DNA of 64,000 nt, taken from assembly GCF_000025265.1 (NCBI RefSeq), contig NC_013739.1, forward strand, positions 2,480,001-2,544,000, given 5' to 3'. Shown piece by piece: positions 49,290-58,018 of the stretch. The notes beneath the pieces are model-generated. The model had not been told where the DNA came from, searched no databases, and was given only the letters and a program-made list of their open reading frames with translations. Every line of letters starts with the position of its first letter. Within the stretch, counting starts at the first letter, position 1. Source of the stretch: Conexibacter woesei DSM 14684 (lineage in GTDB: Bacteria > Actinomycetota > Thermoleophilia > Solirubrobacterales > Solirubrobacteraceae). The translations under genes were made by a program, and so were the position numbers.

Positions 49290-50872
49290 CGGGTTCCTGT
49301 CGTGTCGGTCAGCACGCGCAGGTAGCGGCGCTTGGGCGGGGAGAGGCGGCCGCTGCTCGTGTAGGCGCGGACCGTGATGCGGTAGAGCGCGGGCCGCAGC
49401 CGCAGTCTCAGCGTCAGTCTGCGCGCGAGCGCGGCGGCCGCGGCCTGCGTCCTGACCTCGCGCAGCCGCGCGACCGTCCGGTAGCGGCCGTCGAAGCGCC
49501 CGCTGCCGCCGGCTGCCGGGCAGCGCTCGCGGCCCGCCGTCCCGAGCGCCCGCTCGACCCGCACGCGCACGGCGCCCGCCCGCGCCGTCCGCAGCCGCAG
49601 CACGACGCGGACGCTCCCGTTCGCCGCCGGTCGCACGCAGCGGGCGGCGAGCGCGAGGCGCTCGATAGCCGGCTCCCGGACGGGCCGGGACGCGGGTGGG
49701 GGCGGCGGGGTGGGCGCTCTCGCCGGCGGGCTCCCCGCGGGCGTGACCGTGACCGCCGCGGACGCGGAGTCGCAGCGTGTCGCGATCGCCTCGTTGTTCG
49801 CGTCGCCGGGGTGGGAGAGGACCCAGCGGTAGGTGCCGGCGTGCGCGGGTCTGAACGACGCCGAGCGGTACGCGCCGTCGCCGGCGGCGTCGACCGCGGA
49901 GGAGAAGACGGGCGTCTGGACGCATCGCTCGTCGCCGGGGCCGTAGGCCGCGACGGCGAGCTTCCCGCCGATCTCGTAGCCGCCCGCGAGCGTGCCGGTC
50001 GCGTCGATCGAGCCGCCGACCGCGACGCCGGGCGACGCGGCGGCGGACAGCGTGGGCGTCGCCTTCGCTACGGCGACCTCGGCGCCGCACGCGGCGGCGG
50101 CCGCCTCGTTGTCGGCGTCGCCGGAGAACGTCGCGCTCCAGCGGTAGACGCCGGCGCGCGTGGGGGTGAGTGGAGCGGAGCTGTGCGCGCCCGCCTGGGC
50201 GACGGCGACCTCGTCGGTGAACGCGGGGCTCCGCGCGCACGTCGGGTCGTCCGGGCCGTAGAGCCGGAACGCGATCGTCCCGGCGGGGGCGAAGCCAGCC
50301 GACGCCGCAGCGGACGGCCGCGCCAGGCAGCCCCAGCCCTGGAGCCGCGTCACCTGCGGGCAGGCGTCGGCCGGCGCGCTCAACGTCGCGACCGCGTGGA
50401 GGGGCCGGCCGACGACGACGCCCGCCGAGGGCGCGAGCGCGAGCGCGCGTCTCGCCTTCGGGACGGTGACGGTGGCGGCCTGGGCGCCGCAGGCGCTCTG
50501 CGCCGCGCTGTTGCCGGCGTCGCCGCCGTAGCGCGCGACCCAGCGGTGGACGCCCGCGTGCTGGGGGCTGAACAGCCCAGAGGTGTACGTGCCGTTGCCG
50601 GAGACGGTGGCCGTGGAGGAGAAGACCGGCGTCCCGCCGCACTGCGCGTCGCCGGGGCCGTACAGCGCGAAGGCGACCTCACCGCTGGGGCTGGCGCCGC
50701 CCGCGAGCTGGCCGCTCGCGCGGGTCGAGCCGTCGGACAGGTAGCTCGACGCCGTCAGCGTCGGCGCCGCCTGCGCCGCCGCGACCGGCGCGAGCGCGAG
50801 CACGACGGCGGCGATCGGGGCGAGCGCGGAAGCCGTCCGCGCGCGCGTCATCCATGCCTTCACAGCCGTCAC
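49286..50872 (-). CDS. Secreted protein with three Ig-like repeats
   Basis: 528 residues with a signal peptide ending near AAAQA. Three repeats of about 110 residues carry the shared pattern YGPGDxxC...YRW...GDxxNxAxxxxC, with two Cys per repeat that could form a disulfide (residues about 36-140, 145-270, 275-378). A Pro-rich linker (380-400) leads to a C-terminal beta-rich domain. The function is unknown; together with the following FG-GAP protein it forms a two-gene export operon. Confidence 0.8.
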   Translation of the reverse strand: MTAVKAWMTRARTASALAPIAAVVLALAPVAAAQAAPTLTASSYLSDGSTRASGQLAGGASPSGEVAFALYGPGDAQCGGTPVFSSTATVSGNGTYTSGLFSPQHAGVHRWVARYGGDAGNSAAQSACGAQAATVTVPKARRALALAPSAGVVVGRPLHAVATLSAPADACPQVTRLQGWGCLARPSAAASAGFAPAGTIAFRLYGPDDPTCARSPAFTDEVAVAQAGAHSSAPLTPTRAGVYRWSATFSGDADNEAAAAACGAEVAVAKATPTLSAAASPGVAVGGSIDATGTLAGGYEIGGKLAVAAYGPGDERCVQTPVFSSAVDAAGDGAYRSASFRPAHAGTYRWVLSHPGDANNEAIATRCDSASAAVTVTPAGSPPARAPTPPPPPASRPVREPAIERLALAARCVRPAANGSVRVVLRLRTARAGAVRVRVERALGTAGRERCPAAGGSGRFDGRYRTVARLREVRTQAAAAALARRLTLRLRLRPALYRITVRAYTSSGRLSPPKRRYLRVLTDTTGTR

Positions 50873-51022
50873 CTCGCTCGTCCTTGACGCCGGCTCGACT
50901 ACGACGCCTGTCCGCCCGCGGCGAGCGGCGGGACAGGATCGGCGCCGAGCGGCCGATTCCAGTCATGGAGCGGATAAGCTCGCCCCGCGCGAGCGCGGCG
51001 GGAACCGCCGGCTCCGTCTCGC

Positions 51023-52987
51023 ATGCCCTCAGCTCCCAGCGTACGAACGACGCACCAGTCCGGCAATGGACGCCAGTCCCCGCCGGCAGGGGACCTGAGT
51101 CCCGTCTCGCCGCGTCGTCGTGTCGCCACCGTGCGCCGGCAGCCGCGGTCGCTGGCACTGCTGCTCGGCGGCGCGATCGCCGCACTCGGCGCGATCGAGG
51201 GGGCGATCCTGCTCGACCAGCCGGGCGCACCGTGGGTGCTCGTGCTGTTCCCGCTCGCCGCGTGGACGTGGTTCGCGGCCGGGGCGGTCGCCTCGCTGCG
51301 CCGGCCGGGCAACCGAATGGGCGCGATCATGATCGCCGGCGCGCTGGTCTGGATCGCCGCGGGGCTCGCGAACGCGCCGCTTCCCGCGCTCGCTGCGGTC
51401 GGCCTGGTCGTCGCGAACCTGCCGCTGGCGCTCGTCGGGCACCTGCTCCACGCGTTCCCGTCCGGGCGGCTGCGCGGCGCCGCCAGCCGTGCGATCGTCG
51501 CCGGCCTCTACGGCGCGGCGCTGCTGCTGCACGCCCCGTCGTACCTGTTCCTCCCCGACGGCGCCGGCACGCCGCTCCAGGTCGCCGACCGGCCGGACCT
51601 CGCGCAGCTTGGCCAGACGGTCCAGGACGTCGTCGGCGGCGGCCTGATGATCGCGACCGCCGTCGTGCTCGCCATGCGGCTGCGCGGCGCGACCGCGCCG
51701 CAGCGGCGGGTGCTGGCGCCGCTCGCGATCTACGGGATCGCGACCGTCGTGCTCGTGCCGCTGCTCGGCCGGCTGAGCGGGCCGCTGTTCGGCGGCGACC
51801 CGATCGCGCTGTTCGCCGCGCAGGCCGCGCTGCTGATGCTCGTGCCGGTCGCGTTCGCGGGCGCGGTGCTGCGCGGCGGCTTCGCGCCGACCGCCGGGGT
51901 GCAGGAGCTGAGCGCGTGGCTCGGCGCCGAGGACGGCGAGCGCGCGACGCTGCGCGGCGCGCTCGCCGATGCGCTCGGCGACCCGTCGGTCGAGCTGGTC
52001 CTGTGGGTCGGCGAGCGCGACGGCTGGGTCGACGCGCACGGGCTTCCGGCGACGCTGCCCGACCCGCGCTCGGAGCGCGGCGTCGTCGCCGTCGATGTCG
52101 AGCGGCGGCGCGTCGGGGCGATCGTCTACGACGCGGTCCTGATCGCCGACGCCGAGCCGGTGCGCGACTCCGCCCGCGTGATCGCGCTCGCGCTCGACCG
52201 CGAGCGGCTGACCGCCGAGCTGATCGCCGGCCGCGAGCGGCTGCGGCGCTCCCGCGCGCGGATCGCCGCGGCCGCCGACGACGAGCGGCGGCGGATCGCG
52301 CGCGACCTCCATGACGGCGTCCAAGGTCGCCTCGTGCTGCTGGCGCTGCGCGCGAACGAGCTGGCGCGACGCGACGACAGCTCCGCGGCGGCGCGTGCCG
52401 ACGCGGCCGAGCTGCGGCGCGAGCTCGACGGCGTGCTCGCCGCGCTCGGAGAGCTGGTGCAGGGCGTGCTGCCGGCTGCGCTGGTGGAGCGCGGGCTCGG
52501 CGCCGCGGCCGAGGACCTCGCCGACCGCATGCCGGTTCCGACCGTCGTGCACGCCGTCGGGGACCGCTTCCCGGCGGCGGTCGAGAGCGCCGGCTGGTTC
52601 GTGATGGCGGAGGCGCTCGCCAACGCCGTCAAGCACGCGCACGCGCGGACGCTGGAGGTGCGCGTCGAGCGGACGGCGGAGGGCGTGCGCGTCGAGGTGC
52701 GCGACGACGGCGTCGGCGGCGCCGGCGCGGGCGACCCGACCGGCGCGGGCGTGGGCGACCCCACCGGCGCGGGTGTGGGCGACCCGACCGGCGCCGGCGC
52801 GGGCGACCCGACTGGCGCGGGCGCGGGCGACCCGACTGGCGCGGGCGCGGGCGACCCCACCGGCGCGGGCGGGACCGGCCTGCGCGGGCTCGCCGACCGC
52901 GTCGACGTGCTCGGCGGCCGTCTCGCGGTCGAGAGCCCGCCGGGCGGCGGCACGCGGATCGTGGCGGAGGTCCCGTGCGGGTCGTGA
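51023..52987 (+). CDS. NarL-type sensor histidine kinase with repeat-expanded ATP lid
   Basis: 654 residues. About six to seven TM segments (residues 43-290) form the sensor part. A GAF-like segment follows, then HisKA_3 with DDERRRIARDLHDGVQGRL (His430) and an HATPase domain with the N box EALANAVKHAHA. The G1 box DDGVGG (about residue 565) is followed by six GAGxGDPT repeats and then the G2 box GTGLRGLADRV. The start is uncertain; no Shine-Dalgarno precedes ATG 51023 and GTGs about 33 codons downstream are possible. It overlaps its response regulator gene by 13 bases. Confidence 0.85.
   Translation: MPSAPSVRTTHQSGNGRQSPPAGDLSPVSPRRRVATVRRQPRSLALLLGGAIAALGAIEGAILLDQPGAPWVLVLFPLAAWTWFAAGAVASLRRPGNRMGAIMIAGALVWIAAGLANAPLPALAAVGLVVANLPLALVGHLLHAFPSGRLRGAASRAIVAGLYGAALLLHAPSYLFLPDGAGTPLQVADRPDLAQLGQTVQDVVGGGLMIATAVVLAMRLRGATAPQRRVLAPLAIYGIATVVLVPLLGRLSGPLFGGDPIALFAAQAALLMLVPVAFAGAVLRGGFAPTAGVQELSAWLGAEDGERATLRGALADALGDPSVELVLWVGERDGWVDAHGLPATLPDPRSERGVVAVDVERRRVGAIVYDAVLIADAEPVRDSARVIALALDRERLTAELIAGRERLRRSRARIAAAADDERRRIARDLHDGVQGRLVLLALRANELARRDDSSAAARADAAELRRELDGVLAALGELVQGVLPAALVERGLGAAAEDLADRMPVPTVVHAVGDRFPAAVESAGWFVMAEALANAVKHAHARTLEVRVERTAEGVRVEVRDDGVGGAGAGDPTGAGVGDPTGAGVGDPTGAGAGDPTGAGAGDPTGAGAGDPTGAGGTGLRGLADRVDVLGGRLAVESPPGGGTRIVAEVPCGS
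52718..52861 (+). repeat. Six 24-bp tandem repeats in the histidine kinase ATP-lid region
   Basis: The unit is 24 bases encoding GAGxGDPT (x is Ala or Val), six contiguous copies with only a few silent or Ala/Val differences. It lies exactly between the G1 and G2 boxes of the kinase ATP-binding domain and is a multiple of three, so the frame is kept. Confidence 0.93.
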
Positions 52988-53622
52988 TCGGCGAGGACGA
53001 GGCGCTGCTGCGCGAGGGGCTGTCGCTCGTGCTCGAGCGCGCCGGCTTCGAGGTCGCCGCGCTCGCCGGCGACGCCGACGCGCTCGTGCGGGCGGTCGAG
53101 GAGGAGCGCCCGGACCTCGTCGTGACCGACATCCGGATGCCGCCGACGGGCACCGACGACGGTCTGCGCGCGGCGCTCGCGATCCGCGCGCGGCTGCCGG
53201 AGACGGCGGTGCTCGTGCTCTCCCAGCACGCCCAGCGCCGCTATGCGACCGACCTGCTCGCGCAGCGCTCGGCCGGCGTCGGCTACCTGCTCAAGCAGCG
53301 GATCGTGGAGGTCGACGCGTTCTGCGACGACGTGCGCCGGATCTGCGCGGGCGGGACGGTGCTCGACCCTGACCTGATCAGCACGCTGCTCGGCCGCGCC
53401 CGCCCGGACGACGACCCGCTGCACGGGCTCACCGCGCGCCAGCGCGACGTGCTTGCGCTGATGGCGGAGGGGCGCAGCAACGCCGCGATCGCCGACCGTC
53501 TGGTGATCACGGAGAAGGCCGTCGTCAAGCACGTCTCCAACGTCTACGAGCAGCTCGACCTGCCTCCGGACGCCGAGGACCATCGCCGCGTGCTGGCGGT
53601 CGTGCGCTACCTGGCGCAGTAG
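52975..53622 (+). CDS. NarL/LuxR-type response regulator
   Basis: 215 residues. The receiver domain has acidic residues GEDEALLREG, phospho-acceptor Asp52 in LVVTDIRMPP and the conserved Lys in YLLKQRI. The C-terminal LuxR HTH is LTARQRDVLALMAEGRSNAAIADRLVITEKAVVKHVSNVYEQL. It starts at GTG 52975 inside the kinase gene and is paired with that kinase. The last 17 codons and stop are duplicated 2.1 kb downstream (55711-55767). Confidence 0.92.
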   Translation: MRVVIGEDEALLREGLSLVLERAGFEVAALAGDADALVRAVEEERPDLVVTDIRMPPTGTDDGLRAALAIRARLPETAVLVLSQHAQRRYATDLLAQRSAGVGYLLKQRIVEVDAFCDDVRRICAGGTVLDPDLISTLLGRARPDDDPLHGLTARQRDVLALMAEGRSNAAIADRLVITEKAVVKHVSNVYEQLDLPPDAEDHRRVLAVVRYLAQ

Positions 53623-53628
53623 ACCGGC
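53572..53628. repeat. Direct repeat copy A (response regulator 3' end)
   Basis: 57 bases covering the last 16 codons, stop and six bases beyond of the response regulator gene. They match 55711-55767 at 49 of 57 positions. The pair brackets the three-gene module 53663-55685. Confidence 0.8.
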
Positions 53629-53662
53629 GCATACGCAGGAAAGTGGTGCGATCCTCCGCGGC

Positions 53663-54223
53663 GTGGTTGCCGCATGGACGACACTGGAGTGGGCGAGCCT
53701 GGTGGTCGCGGCGATGGTCCCGCTCGTCGTGGGCGTGCTGGGCGCCGTCGTCGCGCGCTCGCTCAGACACGTGGAGGACGCGCAGTGGGGCAACCGCAAG
53801 CTGATCGAGCTGCGCCTGGAGCTGTACTCCGACATGGCGCTGCCGCTCAACGACCTGCTCTGCTTCTTCCGCTGCGTCGGCGACTACGCCGAGATCACGC
53901 CGCCTGAGGCGCTGAGACGCAAGCGGAGGCTCGACAAGTCGTTCTATGTCGGCGAGCACCTGATGAGCGGAGCGTTCGCCGCGGCCTATCACGCGTTCAT
54001 GGAGGCGTGCTTCCTGACCTTCACGGCCCGCGCCGCTCCGGCGCAGCTGCGCGCGTCGATCAAGAAGCAGCGGGCGGAGCGCGAGCACTGGGAGCCCGCC
54101 TGGGACGTGCACCTGATCCCGGTAGACATGACGCCGACCGGCCTCGCCGAGATCAACGCGCGCTACAAGGCGCTGATGGCCGCGTTCCGTCGCGACATCG
54201 GGATCGGCGACGCGGAACGATGA
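53663..54223 (+). CDS. Unrecognised membrane-anchored protein (module gene 1)
   Basis: 186 residues. One N-terminal TM segment (about 9-33) is followed by a cytoplasmic, mostly helical part with ALPLNDLLCFFRCVGDY, ALRRKRRLDKSFYVGEHLMSG and YHAFMEACFLTFT. The family is not recognised; the pattern looks conserved rather than random, with Cys and aromatic residues in helices. It overlaps gene 2 by ATGA. It might be the membrane anchor or sensor of the module (inference). Confidence 0.7.
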   Translation: MVAAWTTLEWASLVVAAMVPLVVGVLGAVVARSLRHVEDAQWGNRKLIELRLELYSDMALPLNDLLCFFRCVGDYAEITPPEALRRKRRLDKSFYVGEHLMSGAFAAAYHAFMEACFLTFTARAAPAQLRASIKKQRAEREHWEPAWDVHLIPVDMTPTGLAEINARYKALMAAFRRDIGIGDAER

Positions 54224-54837
54224 TCGTCCAGCGCGTCCTGAAGGGCATCTGCGGGATCGACGCGGCGACCGCGGAGGAGATCCTGCGCGAGACCGGCATC
54301 GTCTCGAACTGGTGGCGGGGGAAGGGCAGCGTGACGCCCGAGGAGGCGCTCGTCGAGCTGACGGAGCCGGCGCTGCTGCGGCATCTCAACGACTACGTCG
54401 CGTTCGGCCCGCAGACGCCGTTCATCTCGACGACGGCGGGGAGCGTCGTCCGCGACGCGAGCGGCGGCCGCAACGACGTCCTGACGGCCGATCACGTCGC
54501 GACCGACTTCGCGACGGACGGCTTCACGCGTGACGGCTGGGTCTTCTCCGGCTACGTCTTCACGCTCGGACGCAAGGCGGTCACGCAGGAGCCGTTCGCG
54601 GAGGAGGTGCGCGAGCTGCACGTCTACACGGACTACCTCAGATACCAGCCGGAAGGTGAGCTGGTGGCGAAGATCCAGATCCCGGCGGTGCAGCTCGAAG
54701 CGGCGTGGCCGGTCACCGCCGAGCCCGATCCGGCGAACCCGGGCGAATGGCTGTGGCCGAGCAGAGGCGCCGTCGTGCCGAACGACGGCGTCTACGTCGA
54801 CCCGCTCGAGCTCGTCAACGTGCGCGAGGCGCTGTGA
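54220..54837 (+). CDS. Unrecognised protein with possible ADP-ribosyltransferase-like features (module gene 2)
   Basis: 205 residues, soluble. The segment GPQTPFISTTAGSVVRD resembles the STS strand of ADP-ribosyltransferase folds, and YQPEGELVAKIQIP could hold the ExE-type catalytic strand. An Arg near the N-terminus (RETG or WRGKG) could be the first motif. This is a pattern reading only; no full R-S-E alignment is possible by eye. It overlaps genes 1 and 3 by ATGA and GTGA, so all three are made together. Confidence 0.6.
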   Translation: MIVQRVLKGICGIDAATAEEILRETGIVSNWWRGKGSVTPEEALVELTEPALLRHLNDYVAFGPQTPFISTTAGSVVRDASGGRNDVLTADHVATDFATDGFTRDGWVFSGYVFTLGRKAVTQEPFAEEVRELHVYTDYLRYQPEGELVAKIQIPAVQLEAAWPVTAEPDPANPGEWLWPSRGAVVPNDGVYVDPLELVNVREAL

Positions 54838-55685
54838 GCCTCGAACAGCTCAGCAAGGGGCTGGAGCTGGACGACAGCCGCCTGCTCGCGACCGCCAGCG
54901 CGACCGCCGACTACGCGCGCAGGCTCGCCGAGTCGGACGCCGGGGCGATCGGCGGCGGCGCGGCGGCGGCGCGAGATCGCACGCTGCTGCTCGCCAGCGC
55001 CTGCACGCGGGCGGCGAGCCTGTGGATGCTGATCGACGCCGGCCGCGCGGCGCCGTTGCTCGAGGACGCCGCGGACCTCCACGACGGCGCGGGCACCGGC
55101 TACGGCGACGTGCTGAGGATCTGCGCTGCGCCGCGCGCCGCGCCGCGCGCCGCGTCGCTGCGGCCGCTGTTCGAGGAGGACGTCTGGAACGCGCCGCCCG
55201 TCGCCGTCCTGCTGAACCTGCTCCACGGCATCGCGACGGGCGCCGTTCCGGCCGAGCTGTACGGCGATCTGCTGCGGGACCTGCCGTTCTCGCGCGTGCA
55301 GCCGTGGCTGCCGGTCGGCCGCCTGCGGATCCCGCTGGGGAGTTTCCTCGACCTCGGCGGCGAGCTGGCCGCGCTGCGCGGCGGCGAGGCGCACGCCGAC
55401 AGCGAGCGCCTGCCGGCGACGGGAGCGTTCCTGCGGACCGTGGGGGAGGCGACGGGCGTCGCGATCGCCGACCGACACCATTGGCCGACGCTGCGCTCCG
55501 GCCTGCTGCCCGTCGAGCCGGAGGCCGCCGCGACGTGCGCGCTGGTCGAGTCGGTCGTCCGCGACCGGCTCGGCGGCTCGCTGCTCGATCTGCTCGACAT
55601 CTCGCCGTACTCCCGCGACGCCGCTCCCGCGGTCGTCGCCCGCGCGCTGGTCGATCGCGGCGCGCCGGGAGCCGGCGCCGGCTGA
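54834..55685 (+). CDS. Unrecognised helical protein (module gene 3)
   Basis: 283 residues starting at GTG 54834 inside the gene 2 stop. It is Ala/Leu-rich and predicted mostly helical. There are no TM segments or known motifs. Segments such as LLHGIATGAVPAELYGDLLRDLPFSRVQPWLPVGRLRIPLGSFLDLGGELAAL may form the core. It is the last gene of the module; the duplicate response regulator end follows 25 bases later. Confidence 0.6.
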   Translation: MSLEQLSKGLELDDSRLLATASATADYARRLAESDAGAIGGGAAAARDRTLLLASACTRAASLWMLIDAGRAAPLLEDAADLHDGAGTGYGDVLRICAAPRAAPRAASLRPLFEEDVWNAPPVAVLLNLLHGIATGAVPAELYGDLLRDLPFSRVQPWLPVGRLRIPLGSFLDLGGELAALRGGEAHADSERLPATGAFLRTVGEATGVAIADRHHWPTLRSGLLPVEPEAAATCALVESVVRDRLGGSLLDLLDISPYSRDAAPAVVARALVDRGAPGAGAG

Positions 55686-55710
55686 CGCTGCCGGAGCGCG
55701 CCTGCCCGGC

Positions 55711-55767
55711 GGCGAGGACCACCGCCGGGCGCTGGTGGTCGTGCGCTACTCGGCGCGGTAGACCGGC
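55711..55767 (+). pseudogene. Relic of a response regulator 3' end (repeat copy B)
   Basis: Translates in one frame as GEDHRRALVVVRYSAR followed by TAG, against AEDHRRVLAVVRYLAQ and TAG of the regulator at 52975. 49 of 57 bases agree, including six bases after the stop. No upstream part of the regulator is present. The last 22 bases also encode the C-terminus of the convergent MMPL gene. Confidence 0.75.
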
Positions 55768-57890
55768 TCGACCGCGCGGGGCGCGGCGAGCCGCCGCGGG
55801 CTCCACCAGATCCTCTCGCCGAGCAGCCGCATCAGCGCGGGGACGAGGATCATGCGGACGATGATCGCGTCGATCAGGATCGCGGCGGCGAGGCCGATGC
55901 CGATCAGCTTCAGCATCACGTCGGGGCTGAGCGCGAAGGCGCCGAAGACCGAGACCATGATCGCGGCCGCGGCGACGATCACGCGCGCGGTCTTCGCGAC
56001 GCCGGCGGTGACGGCGGCGCGCGCGTCGCCGAGCCGTTCGCGCTCCTCCTTGATGCGCGAGACGAGGAAGACCTCGTAGTCCATCGAGAGGCCGAAGAGG
56101 ACGGCGAACATCATCACCGGGATGAACGGCGGCACCGGCAGGTCGGTGTCGATCCCGACGAGCTGCCCGGCCCAGCCGCCCTCGGCGACGAGCGCGACGA
56201 CGCCGTAGGCGGCGGCGATCGAGAGGACCGTCATGACGCTCGCCTTCAGCGCGATCAGCGGGGCGCGGAACGCCGCGACGAGCAGCGCGAACGAGAGCAG
56301 GACGACGGCGCCGATGAACAGCGGGAGGCGGGCCGCGGTGACGTCGGACTGGTCGACGCTGGCCGCCGTCTGGCCGCCGAGGTCGACCTCGACGCCGGCG
56401 TCGGCGAGCGCGCCGTCGCGCAGACGGTCGACCAGCTCCTTCGTCGTCGCGGACTCGGGCGAGCCGGCGGGCGTGATCAGCAGCAGGGCGGTGTCGCCGG
56501 CGTCGTTGAACTGCGGCGGGGCGACGGCGACGACGTCGCGGTCGCGGCCGATCTCGGCGGCGAGCCGGTCGACCGCCGCGCGGTCGGACTGCCGCGGGAC
56601 GCCGGCGACGGCGATCAGCGGGCCGTTCGCGCCCGGGCCGAACCCGTTGGCGATCAACGCGTACGCCTGGCGCGTGGTCGAGTCGGCCGGGTCGTTGCCG
56701 GCGTCGGGGAAGCCGAAGCGGATGCCGGTCAGCGGGCTGGTGAGGACGGCGAGCAGGATCAGCGAGACGGCGGTCGCCAGCAGCGGCCGGCGGGTGACCA
56801 GACGCGCCCAGCGGCCGGCGGGCGCCCGCTCGGGGTCGGCGGCGGGGCGGCCGAAGGAGAGCACCTGCCAGCGGTCGATGCGACGGCCGATCAGGCCGAG
56901 GATCGCGGGCAGCAGGGTGATCGACGCGGCCATCACGATCAGGACCGCGAGGCTGGAGGCGAGCGCGACGCCGTAGAGGTAGGGCAGGCGCATCAGGAAC
57001 AGGCCGAGCAGCGAGACGACGACGGTCGCGCCGGCGGTCAGGACCGAGTGGCCGGCGGTCGACATCGCCTCGACGTTCGCGGCGCGCGGGTCCTTGCCGT
57101 CGTGGAGCGCGGCGCGGTAGCGGGTCAGGATCAACAGCGCGTAGTCGATGCCGACGCCGATGCCGATCATCAGCGAGACCTGCAGCGACCAGCCGGGCGT
57201 GTCGAGGACGGCGGCGAGCACACCGCCGAAGAGGACGGCGACGGTGACGCCGAAGAGCGCGACGAGCAGCGGCAGGCCAGCCGCGACGACGGTGCCGAAC
57301 GTCAGCAGCAGGACGAGCGCGGCGACGGCGACGCCGACCAGCTCGGCGGTCATCGCGGGCTCGGTCTTCAACCCCGGCACGGCGCCGCCCATCGCGACCT
57401 CGACGCCGTCGCCGGAGGTCTGCTCGGCCAGCTCCGCGAGGTGCTCGCCGTCGGTCGCCTCCATCGCGGCCGAGGATCGGTTGAGCGGCAGCCGCACGAC
57501 CGCCGTGCGGCCGTCGGGCGAGACCTGCGCGTCGCGCGCGGAGGCGCCCGGCACGACGCCGGGGATCCGCTCGGCCTCGTCGAGCAGGCGGTCGATGCGC
57601 GTCAGGACGGCCGGCGCGCTCGCGTCCTCGGCCTTCCAGACGACGTCGACCTGGTCGCCGGACCGACCCGCGAAGCGCTCGTCGAGCCGCTGCGCGGCGG
57701 CCTCGGAGTCCGAGCCTGGGGTGTTGTAGTCAGCGGTGAAGCTGCCGCCGAACGCTGTCATCGCGGCGATCGCGAGCACGAGGATCGCGAGCCAGCCGAG
57801 CAGCGTTCGGCGGCGGTGGACGAAGGCCGCGTCGGCGATGCGGCCGAGCAGGCCGGAGCCGCCCGTCTGAGGGGGAGGTGCGATGGACAT
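55746..57890 (-). CDS. MMPL-family RND transporter
   Basis: 714 residues with about 12 TM segments in two halves, each with an extracellular domain. Typical motifs are IGIGVGIDYALLILTRYR (about residues 245-262) and FGLSMDYEVFLVSRIKEE (about 595-612). It is like the MmpL/YdfJ exporters of actinobacteria. The substrate is a lipid or hydrophobic compound, not known here. It is divergent from the TetR gene at 58019, its probable repressor. Confidence 0.9.
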   Translation of the reverse strand: MSIAPPPQTGGSGLLGRIADAAFVHRRRTLLGWLAILVLAIAAMTAFGGSFTADYNTPGSDSEAAAQRLDERFAGRSGDQVDVVWKAEDASAPAVLTRIDRLLDEAERIPGVVPGASARDAQVSPDGRTAVVRLPLNRSSAAMEATDGEHLAELAEQTSGDGVEVAMGGAVPGLKTEPAMTAELVGVAVAALVLLLTFGTVVAAGLPLLVALFGVTVAVLFGGVLAAVLDTPGWSLQVSLMIGIGVGIDYALLILTRYRAALHDGKDPRAANVEAMSTAGHSVLTAGATVVVSLLGLFLMRLPYLYGVALASSLAVLIVMAASITLLPAILGLIGRRIDRWQVLSFGRPAADPERAPAGRWARLVTRRPLLATAVSLILLAVLTSPLTGIRFGFPDAGNDPADSTTRQAYALIANGFGPGANGPLIAVAGVPRQSDRAAVDRLAAEIGRDRDVVAVAPPQFNDAGDTALLLITPAGSPESATTKELVDRLRDGALADAGVEVDLGGQTAASVDQSDVTAARLPLFIGAVVLLSFALLVAAFRAPLIALKASVMTVLSIAAAYGVVALVAEGGWAGQLVGIDTDLPVPPFIPVMMFAVLFGLSMDYEVFLVSRIKEERERLGDARAAVTAGVAKTARVIVAAAAIMVSVFGAFALSPDVMLKLIGIGLAAAILIDAIIVRMILVPALMRLLGERIWWSPRRLAAPRAVEPVYRAE

Positions 57891-58018
57891 GAGGTCTCCT
57901 GTCGTGGAGCGCGGGTGTGGCGCGGAGCGCAGTTCCGTTCCGCTCTCTCGTTCTTGTTAGAAGTTCTAGCAGAAGCAACAAGCCGTAATCAAGAAGTCAT
58001 GGTGTTACGATTGTTCGC

